From CAZZHG01 sp964653655 (GTDB taxonomy: Bacteria; Bdellovibrionota; FAC87; UBA2466), in NCBI GenBank assembly GCA_964653655.1, contig CAZZHG010000015.1:1-64000 (forward strand): 64,000 bases of DNA. The letters are read 5' to 3'. The number at the start of each line of letters is the position of its first letter. Position 1 is the first letter of the stretch. The notes beneath the pieces were generated by a model. It saw only the letters and a program-made list of their open reading frames with translations. It had not been told where the DNA came from and did not search any database. A program made the position numbers and the translations under genes. Below are positions 16,703 through 25,459 of the stretch, piece by piece.

Positions 16703-16969
16703 TTATTCCGGACGGCCGGACTTGGGCTGGCCCGTCGGCAGGCGATCTTCTTTGGCTTTTTCCTTGGGAACCTTGGCGAGAGCGTTTTCCATCTCGAGCA
16801 GCTGGTTGATGGCGGGATCGACCGCCTGGGCTTCCGCCCGGAACGAGGAATTCTGGAAATTACGGTTCGGGGAAGTCAGGGTCGCGCCCTGGTTCATCAT
16901 CATGTAGGCCGTGAGTAGGACCCCCATGAAGACGCTAATCGTGTACGCGTATTGAAGTTTGTTCTTCAT
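16703..16969 (-). CDS. Small single-pass membrane or secreted hypothetical protein
   Basis: The 88-residue product has an N-terminal hydrophobic helix (about residues 7-26, YTISVFMGVLLTAYMMM) after a lysine-rich start, then a charged tail rich in Lys, Pro and Glu. It is likely anchored in the inner membrane with the tail outside, or exported. It begins 23 bp before lpxH in the same direction and may be in the same transcription unit. No function can be assigned. Confidence 0.6.
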   Translation of the reverse strand: MKNKLQYAYTISVFMGVLLTAYMMMNQGATLTSPNRNFQNSSFRAEAQAVDPAINQLLEMENALAKVPKEKAKEDRLPTGQPKSGRPE

Positions 16970-17235
16970 ATTGATGACGCGTAGTGCTTAATTACCCCTC
17001 TTAAAGCCGGACCCCCGCACACTTTGCGCAGGGCATCAGATAGGAACTTTACAAGTTCCATGCCGCGGGGCTAAGTCCAAGTAGTTGATAGGATTGGGAG
17101 TTTTTTTGAGTTCCCAGCCCTTTTTCGAGGCTAATTGCTCACTGTTTAGGCAGAGAGTGGTTAAGTCCTTGGGGCCACGTACCTAACTGGCGGACTCCAA
17201 CCGGGTTTGAAATTTCCTTACGGGGTGAACAGTCC
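16970..17235. other. Intergenic region with a short inverted repeat
   Basis: This 266-bp gap separates divergent genes and should hold promoters for lpxH's unit and for ispE. The clearest element is GGAACTT (17043-17049) and AAGTTCC (17053-17059), 7-bp arms around a 3-nt loop. I could not place convincing -35/-10 pairs. Confidence 0.4.
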
Positions 17236-18258
17236 ATGGCCGCCCGACCAAAAAAAGAACGCCTTTTCGCCCCTGGGAAACTGAACCTCGGTCTATGGAT
17301 CGTGGGCCGCCGAAGCGACGGACTTCACCGCCTGGAGAGCCTCTTCTGGCCCATCGACCTCGGCGACGACATCGAGCTCGAATGGGAAAGCGAGAACCCC
17401 GGGGTAACCATGGAATGGGCGCCGGATGCCCCCATCCGCACCCCCTTGCCGGAGGAAACGGTCAATATCGTCGGGAAAATCCGGGAGAAGTTCCCGGACG
17501 CGGTACCCAGCGACCTCGCCATCCACATCCGAAAGCGGATTCCGATCGGCGGCGGAATGGGCGGAGGATCTTCGGACGCGGGGACCTTGCTCGCGCGGCT
17601 CGCCGCTTCCGACGAGGAACTGAACTCGAAAGCCGCGGAGCTAGGAGCGGACGTTCCGTTCTTTCTCACGCCCAGGCCCACGTGGGTTACCGGCATCGGC
17701 GAGAAGAGAAAGGTGCTGCGGTTTTCTAACTCGACTCTCAGCTCGCTTCACTTCCTCGTCGTGTGCCTGCCTCAGCCGACGGCGACCGCCAGCGTGTTCC
17801 GCTCTCTAAAGGAATCGGGCTTCAAGTTCTCGAAGGGACGCCATCCGTTCCCGGCTCCGTCGGTACGCCGCGCGGCGCTCATCAACTACCTGGGTTGGTT
17901 ACGCAACGATCTGGAAGCCTTCGCCGCGAAAAGCTATCCGCTAATCGGGGAAGTGCTTACGGAGCTGCGCAAAACGCCCTGTCTTTTCGCGGGGATGTCG
18001 GGCAGCGGCTCGACCTGCTTCGCCATTTTCGACAACGCCCTAGACCGTGAGAAAAGCGCTAAAGGACTCAAGAGCTTCTTCCGAGAAAGAAGTTGTACGA
18101 GTTTGCTCATCGGAACACATAAAGCGCAGCGAGAAAAACACGCGTCAAGGAGCACAACATGGAAATCACGGAAGTCAAAGTCTTCCCGGTCAACGAGGAC
18201 AAGCTTAAGGCGTACGTCACGATCATCTTCGACAACTGCTTCGTCGTCCGAGACCTGA
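17236..18258 (+). CDS. ispE: 4-diphosphocytidyl-2-C-methyl-D-erythritol kinase
   Basis: This GHMP kinase phosphorylates CDP-methylerythritol in the MEP isoprenoid pathway. Visible motifs are FAPGKLNLGLWIVGRR near residues 11-26, the glycine-rich ATP loop IPIGGGMGGGSSDAGTLLAR (about 101-120) and the third motif FAGMSGSGSTCFAIF (about 249-263). The family is usually 280-310 residues; here the frame runs 340. The last 34 or so residues are Ser/Arg/Thr-rich and are read across the start of spoVG in another frame, giving a 100-bp overlap. The original stop has probably been lost. The tail is probably dispensable. Confidence 0.92.
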   Translation: MAARPKKERLFAPGKLNLGLWIVGRRSDGLHRLESLFWPIDLGDDIELEWESENPGVTMEWAPDAPIRTPLPEETVNIVGKIREKFPDAVPSDLAIHIRKRIPIGGGMGGGSSDAGTLLARLAASDEELNSKAAELGADVPFFLTPRPTWVTGIGEKRKVLRFSNSTLSSLHFLVVCLPQPTATASVFRSLKESGFKFSKGRHPFPAPSVRRAALINYLGWLRNDLEAFAAKSYPLIGEVLTELRKTPCLFAGMSGSGSTCFAIFDNALDREKSAKGLKSFFRERSCTSLLIGTHKAQREKHASRSTTWKSRKSKSSRSTRTSLRRTSRSSSTTASSSET

Positions 18259-18485
18259 AAATCATTCACGGCAACACGGGCCTATTCGTCGCCATGCCGA
18301 GCAAGAAGCGGAAAGACGGTACGTTCCGCGACATCGCTCACCCGCTCAACAGCGAGATGCGCACCAAGATCGAGCAGATCATCCTCGCCGAATATAAGGG
18401 CGAGCTGAAAAAGATGACTGAGTCGGCGCAGAAGAGCATGGAAGAGCTGGACGCTCCCAAGCGCGACTACGACGACGAGAACTGA
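18159..18485 (+). CDS. spoVG: SpoVG family regulator
   Basis: The 108-residue protein is a clear SpoVG: MEITEVKVFPVNEDKLKAYV at the start, then NCFVVRDLKIIHGNTGLFVAMPSKK and GTFRDIAHPLNSEMR. SpoVG proteins bind DNA and RNA and affect septation, virulence and RNA turnover in several phyla. The ATG is preceded by AAGGAG with good spacing. The ispE-spoVG neighbourhood is also known outside Firmicutes. The first 100 bp are overlapped by the ispE frame, so translation may be coupled. Confidence 0.95.
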   Translation: MEITEVKVFPVNEDKLKAYVTIIFDNCFVVRDLKIIHGNTGLFVAMPSKKRKDGTFRDIAHPLNSEMRTKIEQIILAEYKGELKKMTESAQKSMEELDAPKRDYDDEN

Positions 18486-18743
18486 GCCTATCGTCGGGCC
18501 GTCCATCTGAATTCTCTTCGTAATCGGGTGTCGGATTCCCGACGGTGGATACCGACCCGAACGAAATCGCGTTTTCTCAATCGTTCCGCCACCCCTCAAG
18601 CTTCCCCAGCCACTTAGCATTCCTTTGTCACAAATTGCTACCTGACCACTGCGGGTGAGCGCGGCCTCGCCCCTCCGTGGCACCGGCGTTGCACTGTTAG
18701 CCATCAACGGGTTGTGAATTCTGTACGTTGGCTAGGAGTGAAT
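18486..18743. other. Intergenic region, no clear element
   Basis: The gap between spoVG and the cytochrome gene is about 258 bp. A weak 5-bp hairpin (GTCGG/CCGAC near 18529-18542) follows spoVG without a T-tract, so I do not call a terminator. A promoter for the cytochrome gene is expected, but no convincing hexamers were found. Confidence 0.3.
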
Positions 18744-20033
18744 ATGGTTCCGGTACCCCGTAAAACCCTCGTTTTCCTGGTTTCTCTTTTCTTTCTAATT
18801 TTTTGCTATTGCTCCAGCCACACGTTCGGCCAAACCCAGCACGACGACTCGGGCTCGGGCGGAGATCTCGTGGTGCGCCGGCTCGCGCCCGGCGAAGAGC
18901 TCACCGACAGAAAGCTCGCGGTTCTCTCCAAAGGATTCAGCCTCGATTCCACCTTCCTGAAGGATCGCTACTCGTATCGTTACAACGCCGCCGTCTCGGA
19001 AGCCTCTCGGGGAAATTTCAAGCCGATGGCCTCAATCGCCGCCGAACTTTTCGGAACTCTCAATAACCGCCAGGTCGAGACCTTCCTCGCCGATCTCAAG
19101 GCGGAAAAGGAATCGGAACAGAAGAAGACGCCTCCCGACGCCCGCTTTCTGAGCTTCCTCGATATTTTCACCGCCGCCGCCGAACGCGTGCTCGATCCGA
19201 AATCGGAAGGCAAAACGCAGGAGCAGGTGGATTTTCTCAACGCCTTCGATCCTGAGTTTACCAAGATCAAGGAATCGAACGGACGCTTCAACGAAAAGGT
19301 AAAGCAGGCCCTCGAAGGCAACAACGCCGCGAAGGAGTTCCTGCGCAGCCAATACGATCCGAAGGCTCTGCTATCGTTCATGGACGCCCAACGCGCGACC
19401 GGAAACGAGGAACTGGCGAGAAACCTCGCGAAATCCCTCTCGGAATTCGACGACTCGGGCAACCACTCGATCGACTTCAACGGACCCGCGGGCAAAGAAC
19501 GCCTGACGCTCGGAAAGAGCGATGCGGAGATCGACAACTCCTTGAGCCAGTTCTCATCGAAGGAAGGCTTCGGCGGACGCAGTTTCTCGCCGACCCGCCA
19601 CGCGGCTCCGGACAAGACTTTCCCGCTCCCGAGCGCCGGCGGAGAGCCGGCTACCCAACAGCCCTCGGGCGACGCGGGCTCGGCTCAACCCGGGCCGCTC
19701 AAGGAAGATGCGACTTCGAGCTCGACCACGAGCGGCGCTCCGCCTTCGGGCGGTAAGCCGGCTACGGCGGCGGCGTTCGCGATGATGAAAGACGCTTGCG
19801 TGAAATGCCACGGCCCCGGCAAGCGGCAGGAACAGGCCTTCTCGCTCAACGAGGACGGCTCGCCGGCCAACAAGATCGACGGCCAGTCGGTTTCCGCCGT
19901 CGAAGCCATGACTCGCGTGCTGACGCGCACGCTCGTCGATAAGGACATGCCCCCGACGGGCGAGCTCAGCGCTAGCCAGCAGCAGATACTGCGCGCGTGG
20001 GCCGCGGAACAAAACGTCGCTATTCCTAAGTAA
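18744..20033 (+). CDS. Exported monohaem c-type cytochrome domain protein
   Basis: The 429-residue protein has a signal peptide (charged start, hydrophobic residues about 8-25, likely cleaved near FGQ). A long, mostly helical middle follows, then a low-complexity Pro/Ser/Thr linker, and a C-terminal haem site CVKCHG (Cys352, Cys355, His356). A methionine in KDMPPTGELS near the C-terminus is a likely axial ligand. This is the layout of a periplasmic cytochrome c domain tethered to a large unknown domain. The ATG at 18744 has AGGAG five bases upstream; a GTG at 18714 is less likely. It overlaps the convergent cmk gene by 8 bp. Confidence 0.75.
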   Translation: MVPVPRKTLVFLVSLFFLIFCYCSSHTFGQTQHDDSGSGGDLVVRRLAPGEELTDRKLAVLSKGFSLDSTFLKDRYSYRYNAAVSEASRGNFKPMASIAAELFGTLNNRQVETFLADLKAEKESEQKKTPPDARFLSFLDIFTAAAERVLDPKSEGKTQEQVDFLNAFDPEFTKIKESNGRFNEKVKQALEGNNAAKEFLRSQYDPKALLSFMDAQRATGNEELARNLAKSLSEFDDSGNHSIDFNGPAGKERLTLGKSDAEIDNSLSQFSSKEGFGGRSFSPTRHAAPDKTFPLPSAGGEPATQQPSGDAGSAQPGPLKEDATSSSTTSGAPPSGGKPATAAAFAMMKDACVKCHGPGKRQEQAFSLNEDGSPANKIDGQSVSAVEAMTRVLTRTLVDKDMPPTGELSASQQQILRAWAAEQNVAIPK

Positions 20034-20754
20034 CCCGGAGATGGCGCTTATCGAGCGCCAGCACACCGTGGATGTGATCGATCATGAAGGTGACCACCTG
20101 CTTGATGTCCAGCGAAGTCGTGTCGACGAGAATGGCGTCCTTCGCGCACTTGAGCGGAGCCACCTTGCGGGAGGAATCCCGTTCGTCTCTTTCCTCGATT
20201 TGCTGAATCAACTCCTGAAGCGTCGGTGCCTTCAATCCCTGTTTTTGGAGCTGCTCCCGGCGCCGCTGCGCCCGCGTTTTCGTGTCCGCCGTGACGAAGA
20301 ATTTGAAGGGAACGTCGGGTAGCACGACCGTGCCGATGTCGCGCCCCTCGACGACTATCGGGCACTTCTTGCTCCAGCGCGCGGCGATGGTGCGCTGCTG
20401 TTTCGTGAGAACCTTGCGCACGCCCGGTTCCTTGCTGACGAGAGAGGCCATGTGGCTCATGCCCTGGCTGCGAAGCTCGCTTCCCAGGTCCTCGCCGTTG
20501 ACGAGAATTTTCTGGGAGTCCTTCTTGAGATCGAATTTGAGGGTTTGGGCGATTTTCTCGAACTCTTTCGGTGTCTCCGCCCCATCGCGCATCGCAAACG
20601 CCGCGACACTGCGGTACATGGCTCCCGTATCGAGGAGAACTCCGCCGAGAGCTTCCGCGAGCTGCTGACTTACGGTGGACTTTCCCGCTCCCGAGGGGCC
20701 GTCGACCGCTACGATGATTCCGGTGGCTATTTTCTTAGACTGCGGCCTTTTCAC
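20026..20754 (-). CDS. cmk: Cytidylate kinase
   Basis: The 242-residue protein has the P-loop VDGPSGAGKSTVSQQLAE (about residues 17-34), LLDTGAMYRSVA (about 40-51) and VVEGRDIGTVVLPDVPFKFF (about 133-152), all typical of CMP kinase. It phosphorylates CMP/dCMP, feeding CTP for nucleic acids and for CMP-Kdo. It overlaps the upstream glycosyltransferase gene by 20 bp and is the last gene of the lipid A operon. The N-terminus is about 10 residues longer than usual; an internal start is possible. Confidence 0.95.
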   Translation of the reverse strand: MKRPQSKKIATGIIVAVDGPSGAGKSTVSQQLAEALGGVLLDTGAMYRSVAAFAMRDGAETPKEFEKIAQTLKFDLKKDSQKILVNGEDLGSELRSQGMSHMASLVSKEPGVRKVLTKQQRTIAARWSKKCPIVVEGRDIGTVVLPDVPFKFFVTADTKTRAQRRREQLQKQGLKAPTLQELIQQIEERDERDSSRKVAPLKCAKDAILVDTTSLDIKQVVTFMIDHIHGVLALDKRHLRVT

Positions 20755-21493
20755 CGGACTCGAGCTCCCATAGTTTCGCCCATTTCAAAAACACCGAATA
20801 GGCGGCGGATACCGATATGATCAACCCCGGATACCCGTCCAGAAAGCCGAGCTTCAGAACGTAGGTCTCGAGGAACTTGGAAAACGTCTTGAGCGAAAGC
20901 CGGAAAAACGAAAACGTCACACCTTTCGTGCGCAGTCCCTTCGCTCCGAGCGACGAGTAAGTGTTGTTTCGGGCGACCTGGTCCGCCAGATTGCGGAAGG
21001 AATAGTGTACGAGATCGGCTTCGATCCGGCCCAGGCTTCCCTCCGTATGCCAGTACTCGTGAACCTCGTCGCCGCGCCACTCGCCCCGATCCTTTCGGAA
21101 CAGACGCACGAGGCGGTTCGGATACCAGCCGCCATGGCGAATCCAGCGCCCGAAGTGGATGGTCTTCCTCGGCATGCAGTAGGCATCGAAGGCCTTCGGA
21201 GACGAAATAGCGGCGAGAATCTCCGCCCGAAGCTCCGGGGTCACTTCTTCGTCGGCGTCGATGGACAAAACCCATTCGCAACTAGCCGAGGCGAGCGCTT
21301 CGTTTCTTTGCCGGACGAAACCCTGCCAGGGCATCACGCGAACGAGCTTGGTGTAGCGCTCGGCGATTTCCCTCGTACGGTCCGTGCTCTGGGCGTCCAC
21401 CACCACGATCTCGTCGCAAAAGGAAACGCTCCGCAAACACCTTTCGATGTCGGCTTCCTCGTTACGGGTGATGATGACCGCGGCGATCGCCAT
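20735..21493 (-). CDS. Glycosyltransferase family 2, LPS core WaaE/KdtX-like
   Basis: The 252-residue GT-A enzyme has ITRNEEADIERCLRSVSFCD (residues 8-27), the EIVVVDAQSTDRT donor motif (about 28-40), WVLSIDADEEVTPEL (about 74-88) and GWYPNRLVRLFRK (about 121-133). This set matches the WaaE/KdtX group that adds beta-1,4-glucose to LPS core heptose. Its place inside the lipid A operon supports core assembly. Its start codon overlaps the stop region of the acyltransferase/DUF3108 fusion by 1 bp, and its end overlaps cmk. Confidence 0.87.
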   Translation of the reverse strand: MAIAAVIITRNEEADIERCLRSVSFCDEIVVVDAQSTDRTREIAERYTKLVRVMPWQGFVRQRNEALASASCEWVLSIDADEEVTPELRAEILAAISSPKAFDAYCMPRKTIHFGRWIRHGGWYPNRLVRLFRKDRGEWRGDEVHEYWHTEGSLGRIEADLVHYSFRNLADQVARNNTYSSLGAKGLRTKGVTFSFFRLSLKTFSKFLETYVLKLGFLDGYPGLIISVSAAYSVFLKWAKLWELESGEKAAV

Positions 21494-23361
21494 TACTTCT
21501 CCTTGACCTCCACCAGAGCTCCCCTAAGGGAACCGATCTTCACCTTGGCGTCAAATTTGACGAGGTAGCGCTTGGAATCGTCGCTGAGCCACATGTAAGA
21601 CTCGCCGGTCTGCTGAAGGTTGTTGTTCAGCGAGACCTGCACGCTGAGCTTCCAGCATTGGAAGACGCCCACTTTGCTGTTCACGAGCTCGTTGGCGACG
21701 GGGGTGATAATGACTTCCAGGTTTTTCGATTTTTCGTAAACCGGAATGCGCACCGGCTTGTTCAGCTCGTACTCCTGCATACGAAGAGCGTAGACGCCGC
21801 TGTACATGTCCTTAGCGCCGGGAACGAGCTTGTCGGTCAGGTCGAGAGTCTCGTCTCCCCACTTCTGAGACAGACGCTTCGACCAGTAAAAGGCCTTTTC
21901 GTTCAGATGATCGAACGCCACCCGAGTCTCCTTCTTCTGGCTGCTTTCGACCATGTGAAGGAGAAATTTGTAAGGAACGGCTCCCTTGGCATCGATGATG
22001 GACTCGACGGTATTGTCGACGTGATAGATGGCATCCACGAGCTTCGAAGAGAGCAGGTTCCCCCACAGATGAAGGGTTTCTCGGCCGTTGATGGGCTCTC
22101 CCTTACGAACCTCCAGAACGACTCGTCCGGCGGGAAGGGCCATCCAATTGAGCTCGATCTCCATGCGCTCGCCGACTTCAAAGGGTAATCTCGGATGCTC
22201 GACCATAACGTATTTCGCCGCCGGAGGGGCCGGGGGCGGCGTCTTTTCCGCCTTCTTCTTTTTGCTCTTTTTCTTCTCCGGCTTCTTGGGCTCGACGATG
22301 CCGAGCGACTCCGCGTGGGCGGTAGCGGCAGGCGTGCCGGAGACGACGGAAACCTCGGGAACCGAAATTTTCGGATCCGGCGGCAGTTGAATCCCGGTCT
22401 GCTCGGGCCCCGCGCTCGCGCAACCCCACAGCAGAAGCGCCGCAAGCAGGCCCGAAAGCTGGGTGGCCGGCTTCCACCGGGGCTCTCCGCGGTAGGGCTT
22501 CCATCGCCGGTGCAGCCACAACCATTGTTCTGGGTATTTTCGGATGATGCGTTCCATGGCGTCGTTCAGCTGTTGCGTTCTTTGGTAGAAGCGAGTTTGC
22601 CGGTCTTCACTCAGGTTCGCAAAGACAAAGGGCGGATGAATGCGGATACGGGTAGATCCGTCGGGCTGACGGTAAATGTACCCCACGAGAACGGGAACTT
22701 CCCGGCGCTCGAGAAGTAACGCAAGCGAAGCAGCGGTGCCCGCCTCGCGTCCGAAGAAAGTGACCGGTAACCCGATGGGAGGACCCATGAACTGGTCGAG
22801 CAGATACGCCACCGTGTTGCCTTGGCTTACGGCTTGGAGAATCTGGTGGTGGGAGCCGCTTTCGACGAGAACTTGCGCCTGAACCTTGCCGCGATACCAC
22901 TGAAGCAATTTTTCCCCGAGAGGGCTTTTGGCCCGCTTCACCACCACTTGAATGGGCAGACCGTGGGCGGCGGCGGCCCCGAGCGAAAGCTCCCAGCTTC
23001 CCAAATGGAAAGTGAGAAAGAAGCAGCCCTTGCCTTGCTCGACGAGTCGTTTTGCTTCCTCGAGGCCGTCAATGGGAACCTGGCGGCGATAGTCCTCGGC
23101 GGTCCAAGTGAGGGAAAGTAAAAAATCGACGAGCATTTTGCCGTAGTGACGGTAGTTTTCGAGAGCGAGAGCGTCCAGTTCCTCGGGGGAACAGGCCGGA
23201 TAAGCGAGGCCCAAATTTTCCAAGACGAGTTGCCGCCTGAAACCAACGACCCTGTAAAAGAACGTTCCCAGCATCGAGCCAAAAGCGAGCGACCAACGGT
23301 AGGGAATCGGCCTCAGCAGATAGGAGAGGAACGTGAGAAGGCCGGTGAGTGCCGCCGTCAT
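21493..23361 (-). CDS. Fusion of LpxL/HtrB-like lipid A acyltransferase and DUF3108-type lipoprotein
   Basis: The 622-residue frame joins two normally separate proteins. Residues 1 to about 295 are a late lipid A acyltransferase: a membrane-interacting N-terminus, FHLGSWELS with catalytic His119 and Glu124 (HX4E), and RKYPEQWLWLHRRWK at the end. Then, in frame, comes SGLLAALLLWGC, a lipobox-like signal with Cys at about 314. A Lys/Pro linker and a beta-rich domain like DUF3108 (about 395-620) follow. No stop codon separates them. A lost stop, a true fusion, or internal initiation near a TTG upstream of the lipobox are possible. The ATG at 23361 overlaps the lpxK stop by 4 bp. Confidence 0.82.
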   Translation of the reverse strand: MTAALTGLLTFLSYLLRPIPYRWSLAFGSMLGTFFYRVVGFRRQLVLENLGLAYPACSPEELDALALENYRHYGKMLVDFLLSLTWTAEDYRRQVPIDGLEEAKRLVEQGKGCFFLTFHLGSWELSLGAAAAHGLPIQVVVKRAKSPLGEKLLQWYRGKVQAQVLVESGSHHQILQAVSQGNTVAYLLDQFMGPPIGLPVTFFGREAGTAASLALLLERREVPVLVGYIYRQPDGSTRIRIHPPFVFANLSEDRQTRFYQRTQQLNDAMERIIRKYPEQWLWLHRRWKPYRGEPRWKPATQLSGLLAALLLWGCASAGPEQTGIQLPPDPKISVPEVSVVSGTPAATAHAESLGIVEPKKPEKKKSKKKKAEKTPPPAPPAAKYVMVEHPRLPFEVGERMEIELNWMALPAGRVVLEVRKGEPINGRETLHLWGNLLSSKLVDAIYHVDNTVESIIDAKGAVPYKFLLHMVESSQKKETRVAFDHLNEKAFYWSKRLSQKWGDETLDLTDKLVPGAKDMYSGVYALRMQEYELNKPVRIPVYEKSKNLEVIITPVANELVNSKVGVFQCWKLSVQVSLNNNLQQTGESYMWLSDDSKRYLVKFDAKVKIGSLRGALVEVKEK

Positions 23362-24317
23362 GCGCGCGCCTCCAGCTTCTTCTCCACCCACTGCAGGCAT
23401 TCCGCGGATAGCTCCATGCGGATCCGAAGGACGGAGACGCGGCCCTTCCACTTTCCGGGAAGCTTGTGCCAATCTTTTTCCGTCGTGACGAGATCGGGGG
23501 CTTTTGCGGAAAGCCGCTCGAGGTCCGATTCCCGGTAAACGTAGTGATCGGCGAAAGGCTCAAAGAACGCGGGCTCGCCCACGGAGGCGAGCTGGCGGCG
23601 AAAGCTTTCCGGATCGGCGATTCCGCAGAAGGCGCCGAACTTTCGCCCGGAGAAAGAAAGGGCCTCCGATTTCTTTTCACAGGCAAACCTGGGCGTCCCC
23701 GGGAACCGATCCTGAAGCCAACCTGCCCAGGGATTCTTCAGTCCGGGGAGCAAAAAAGCCGAGGCCCGCTCCAGCGCGTCCAAGGGCTCTCTCAAATCGC
23801 CGAACGGCAGACAAAACGCGGACTCGGGACCTTCGTGATCGGGAAGTAAAACGAGATCGACGTCACGGCCGAGAGCCAAGTGCTGGAATCCGTCGTCGAG
23901 AAGAATCAATCCTGTTTCGGAAGTTTCAATCGCCTTGGCGGCACGCACTCGGTCTCTGTCGACGTAAACCTTCGCCGAGCGGGCGGCCATCATCCAAGGC
24001 TCGTCGCCGTAGAGAGCGGCGCCGTCCGAGGCGGTTTGGTCGACCCAGGCGCCGTCCTCTCCCGCCCGGCCGCGGTAACCCCGCGACAGAACCACGGGCC
24101 TTCGGTGGGCGAGGCTTTCGGCGAGCGCCAGTACCGTGGGCGTCTTACCCGTCCCGCCGCTGTGAATGTTGCCCACGCTCAATACCGCGAGCTTCGAATG
24201 GTAGGGCTTTGGAGCAAAGCGCGTCCGAATCCGCGCCGCCGCTTCCCAAAGCCCCGCGAGCGGAAGAAAGACCGCGAGAAACCAGAGCCGGATGGATTCA
24301 AGCCGGGATTGGCTCAA
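23358..24317 (-). CDS. lpxK: Tetraacyldisaccharide 4'-kinase
   Basis: The 319-residue membrane-associated kinase phosphorylates the 4' position of the lipid A disaccharide. It shows the P-loop VGNIHSGGTGKTPTVLALAE (about residues 48-67), SRGYRGRAG (about 78-86) and LILLDDGFQHLALGRDVDLV (about 137-156), all conserved in LpxK. The hydrophobic N-terminus (about residues 10-28) is the membrane anchor. It overlaps lpxB by 20 bp upstream and the acyltransferase gene by 4 bp downstream. Confidence 0.96.
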   Translation of the reverse strand: MSQSRLESIRLWFLAVFLPLAGLWEAAARIRTRFAPKPYHSKLAVLSVGNIHSGGTGKTPTVLALAESLAHRRPVVLSRGYRGRAGEDGAWVDQTASDGAALYGDEPWMMAARSAKVYVDRDRVRAAKAIETSETGLILLDDGFQHLALGRDVDLVLLPDHEGPESAFCLPFGDLREPLDALERASAFLLPGLKNPWAGWLQDRFPGTPRFACEKKSEALSFSGRKFGAFCGIADPESFRRQLASVGEPAFFEPFADHYVYRESDLERLSAKAPDLVTTEKDWHKLPGKWKGRVSVLRIRMELSAECLQWVEKKLEARA

Positions 24318-25455
24318 GGCCGCCTCCCCGCCGGAGTCCGCGCCACGCGGCCCTCACGGCCGCGGCCGCCCTACGGCTCGCGCCGGTTCCGCCGAGCAGC
24401 GCCCGGCACGCGCGCAAGGACGCGAGGACTTCCTCACGCTCGCCGTCTTTGTCGATGAGACGCTCGCACTCGGCGACGAGATTGTCGGCGCTGGCGTCGT
24501 TCTGAAAAAACTCTTTCACCGCAAGCCGGCCCAGCAGCAGGTTCGGCATGCCGATGAAGCTGCGGTAGCGAATGAGAAAGTGAAACGCGAACGCGGTGAA
24601 TCCGCTCACTTTGTAATAGAGCGCGAACGGAACTCCGACGAGAGCCGCTTCGAGCGTCGCCGTTCCGGAGGCGACCAGCGCGCAGTCGGCCCACTCGTAA
24701 ACGCTTCGGGCGCCGCCCGCAACAAACTCCACCCCGGGGGAGCGAATGTGCTCGCGCACTTGCGCTTCGCTGAGGGTGGAGGCGAGCGGCACGCGAAAGA
24801 CCGCTTTCGGGTACCTCGACTTCAGACGGGAAATCACTTCGTCGAGAAGGGCCCCGTGATGGGAAAGCTCGCTGAGCCGGCTACCGGGCAAGAGCCCGAT
24901 CCTGGGCGACTCGTGAATGGCCTCGGGGGCGCGATAACCCGCTCTCGGCTCGATGGTCTCGAGGAGCGGATGCCCCACAAAAGTCACCTCCACGCCGTGT
25001 TTCTTGTAAAAAGCCTCCTCGAAGGGAAACACGACGAGCATTTTGTCGACGTATTTTCGGATTTTTCGAATCCGGTAACGGCGCCACGCCCAGACTTGAG
25101 GCGAAATATAATAGTAGACCGGAATTCCCGCCGCCTTCAGCTTGCCGGCGAGTTTCAGGTTGAAGTCGGGAAGATCGAGCAGGATCGCGCAATCGGGCCG
25201 CCGGCTTTCGATGAGGCCCTCGATCTTGCGGAAGCTGGCGAGGATCTCGCCCACGCGATCGAGCCAGTCCGTGAGCCCCACCGCATTGAGGCTCTCGCTT
25301 CGCACGACGATGTCCATGCCGCGGCCGGCGAGCTCCGCGCCGCCGACCCCGAAAAACTCGATGTCCGGTTCGGATTCTTTCAGGGCATCGACGAGCCGCG
25401 CGGCGTGGGAATCCGCCGAAGCTTCGCCGGCCACCAGGAGTACCTTGAGTGCCAT
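24298..25455 (-). CDS. lpxB: Lipid-A-disaccharide synthase
   Basis: The 385-residue GT-B enzyme joins UDP-2,3-diacylglucosamine and lipid X. It has VLLVAGEASADSHAARLVDAL (start), FGVGGAELAGRGMDI, LLDLPDFNLKLAGKLKAAGI, PQVWAWRRYRIRKI and GLLPGSRLSELSHH, all diagnostic. The ATG at 25455 immediately precedes the conserved start. The open frame continues upstream over the Gfo/Idh gene but is not conserved there. It is 4 bp from the Gfo/Idh stop and overlaps lpxK. Confidence 0.97.
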   Translation of the reverse strand: MALKVLLVAGEASADSHAARLVDALKESEPDIEFFGVGGAELAGRGMDIVVRSESLNAVGLTDWLDRVGEILASFRKIEGLIESRRPDCAILLDLPDFNLKLAGKLKAAGIPVYYYISPQVWAWRRYRIRKIRKYVDKMLVVFPFEEAFYKKHGVEVTFVGHPLLETIEPRAGYRAPEAIHESPRIGLLPGSRLSELSHHGALLDEVISRLKSRYPKAVFRVPLASTLSEAQVREHIRSPGVEFVAGGARSVYEWADCALVASGTATLEAALVGVPFALYYKVSGFTAFAFHFLIRYRSFIGMPNLLLGRLAVKEFFQNDASADNLVAECERLIDKDGEREEVLASLRACRALLGGTGASRRAAAAVRAAWRGLRRGGGLEPIPA

Positions 25456-25459
25456 GGCC

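Noticed and set aside
17186..17225. A tRNA-like stretch before ispE with CTCCAA and GGGTTTGAAA
   Set aside because: No acceptor stem closes it, and the anticodon and T arms do not pair properly; it is not a tRNA.
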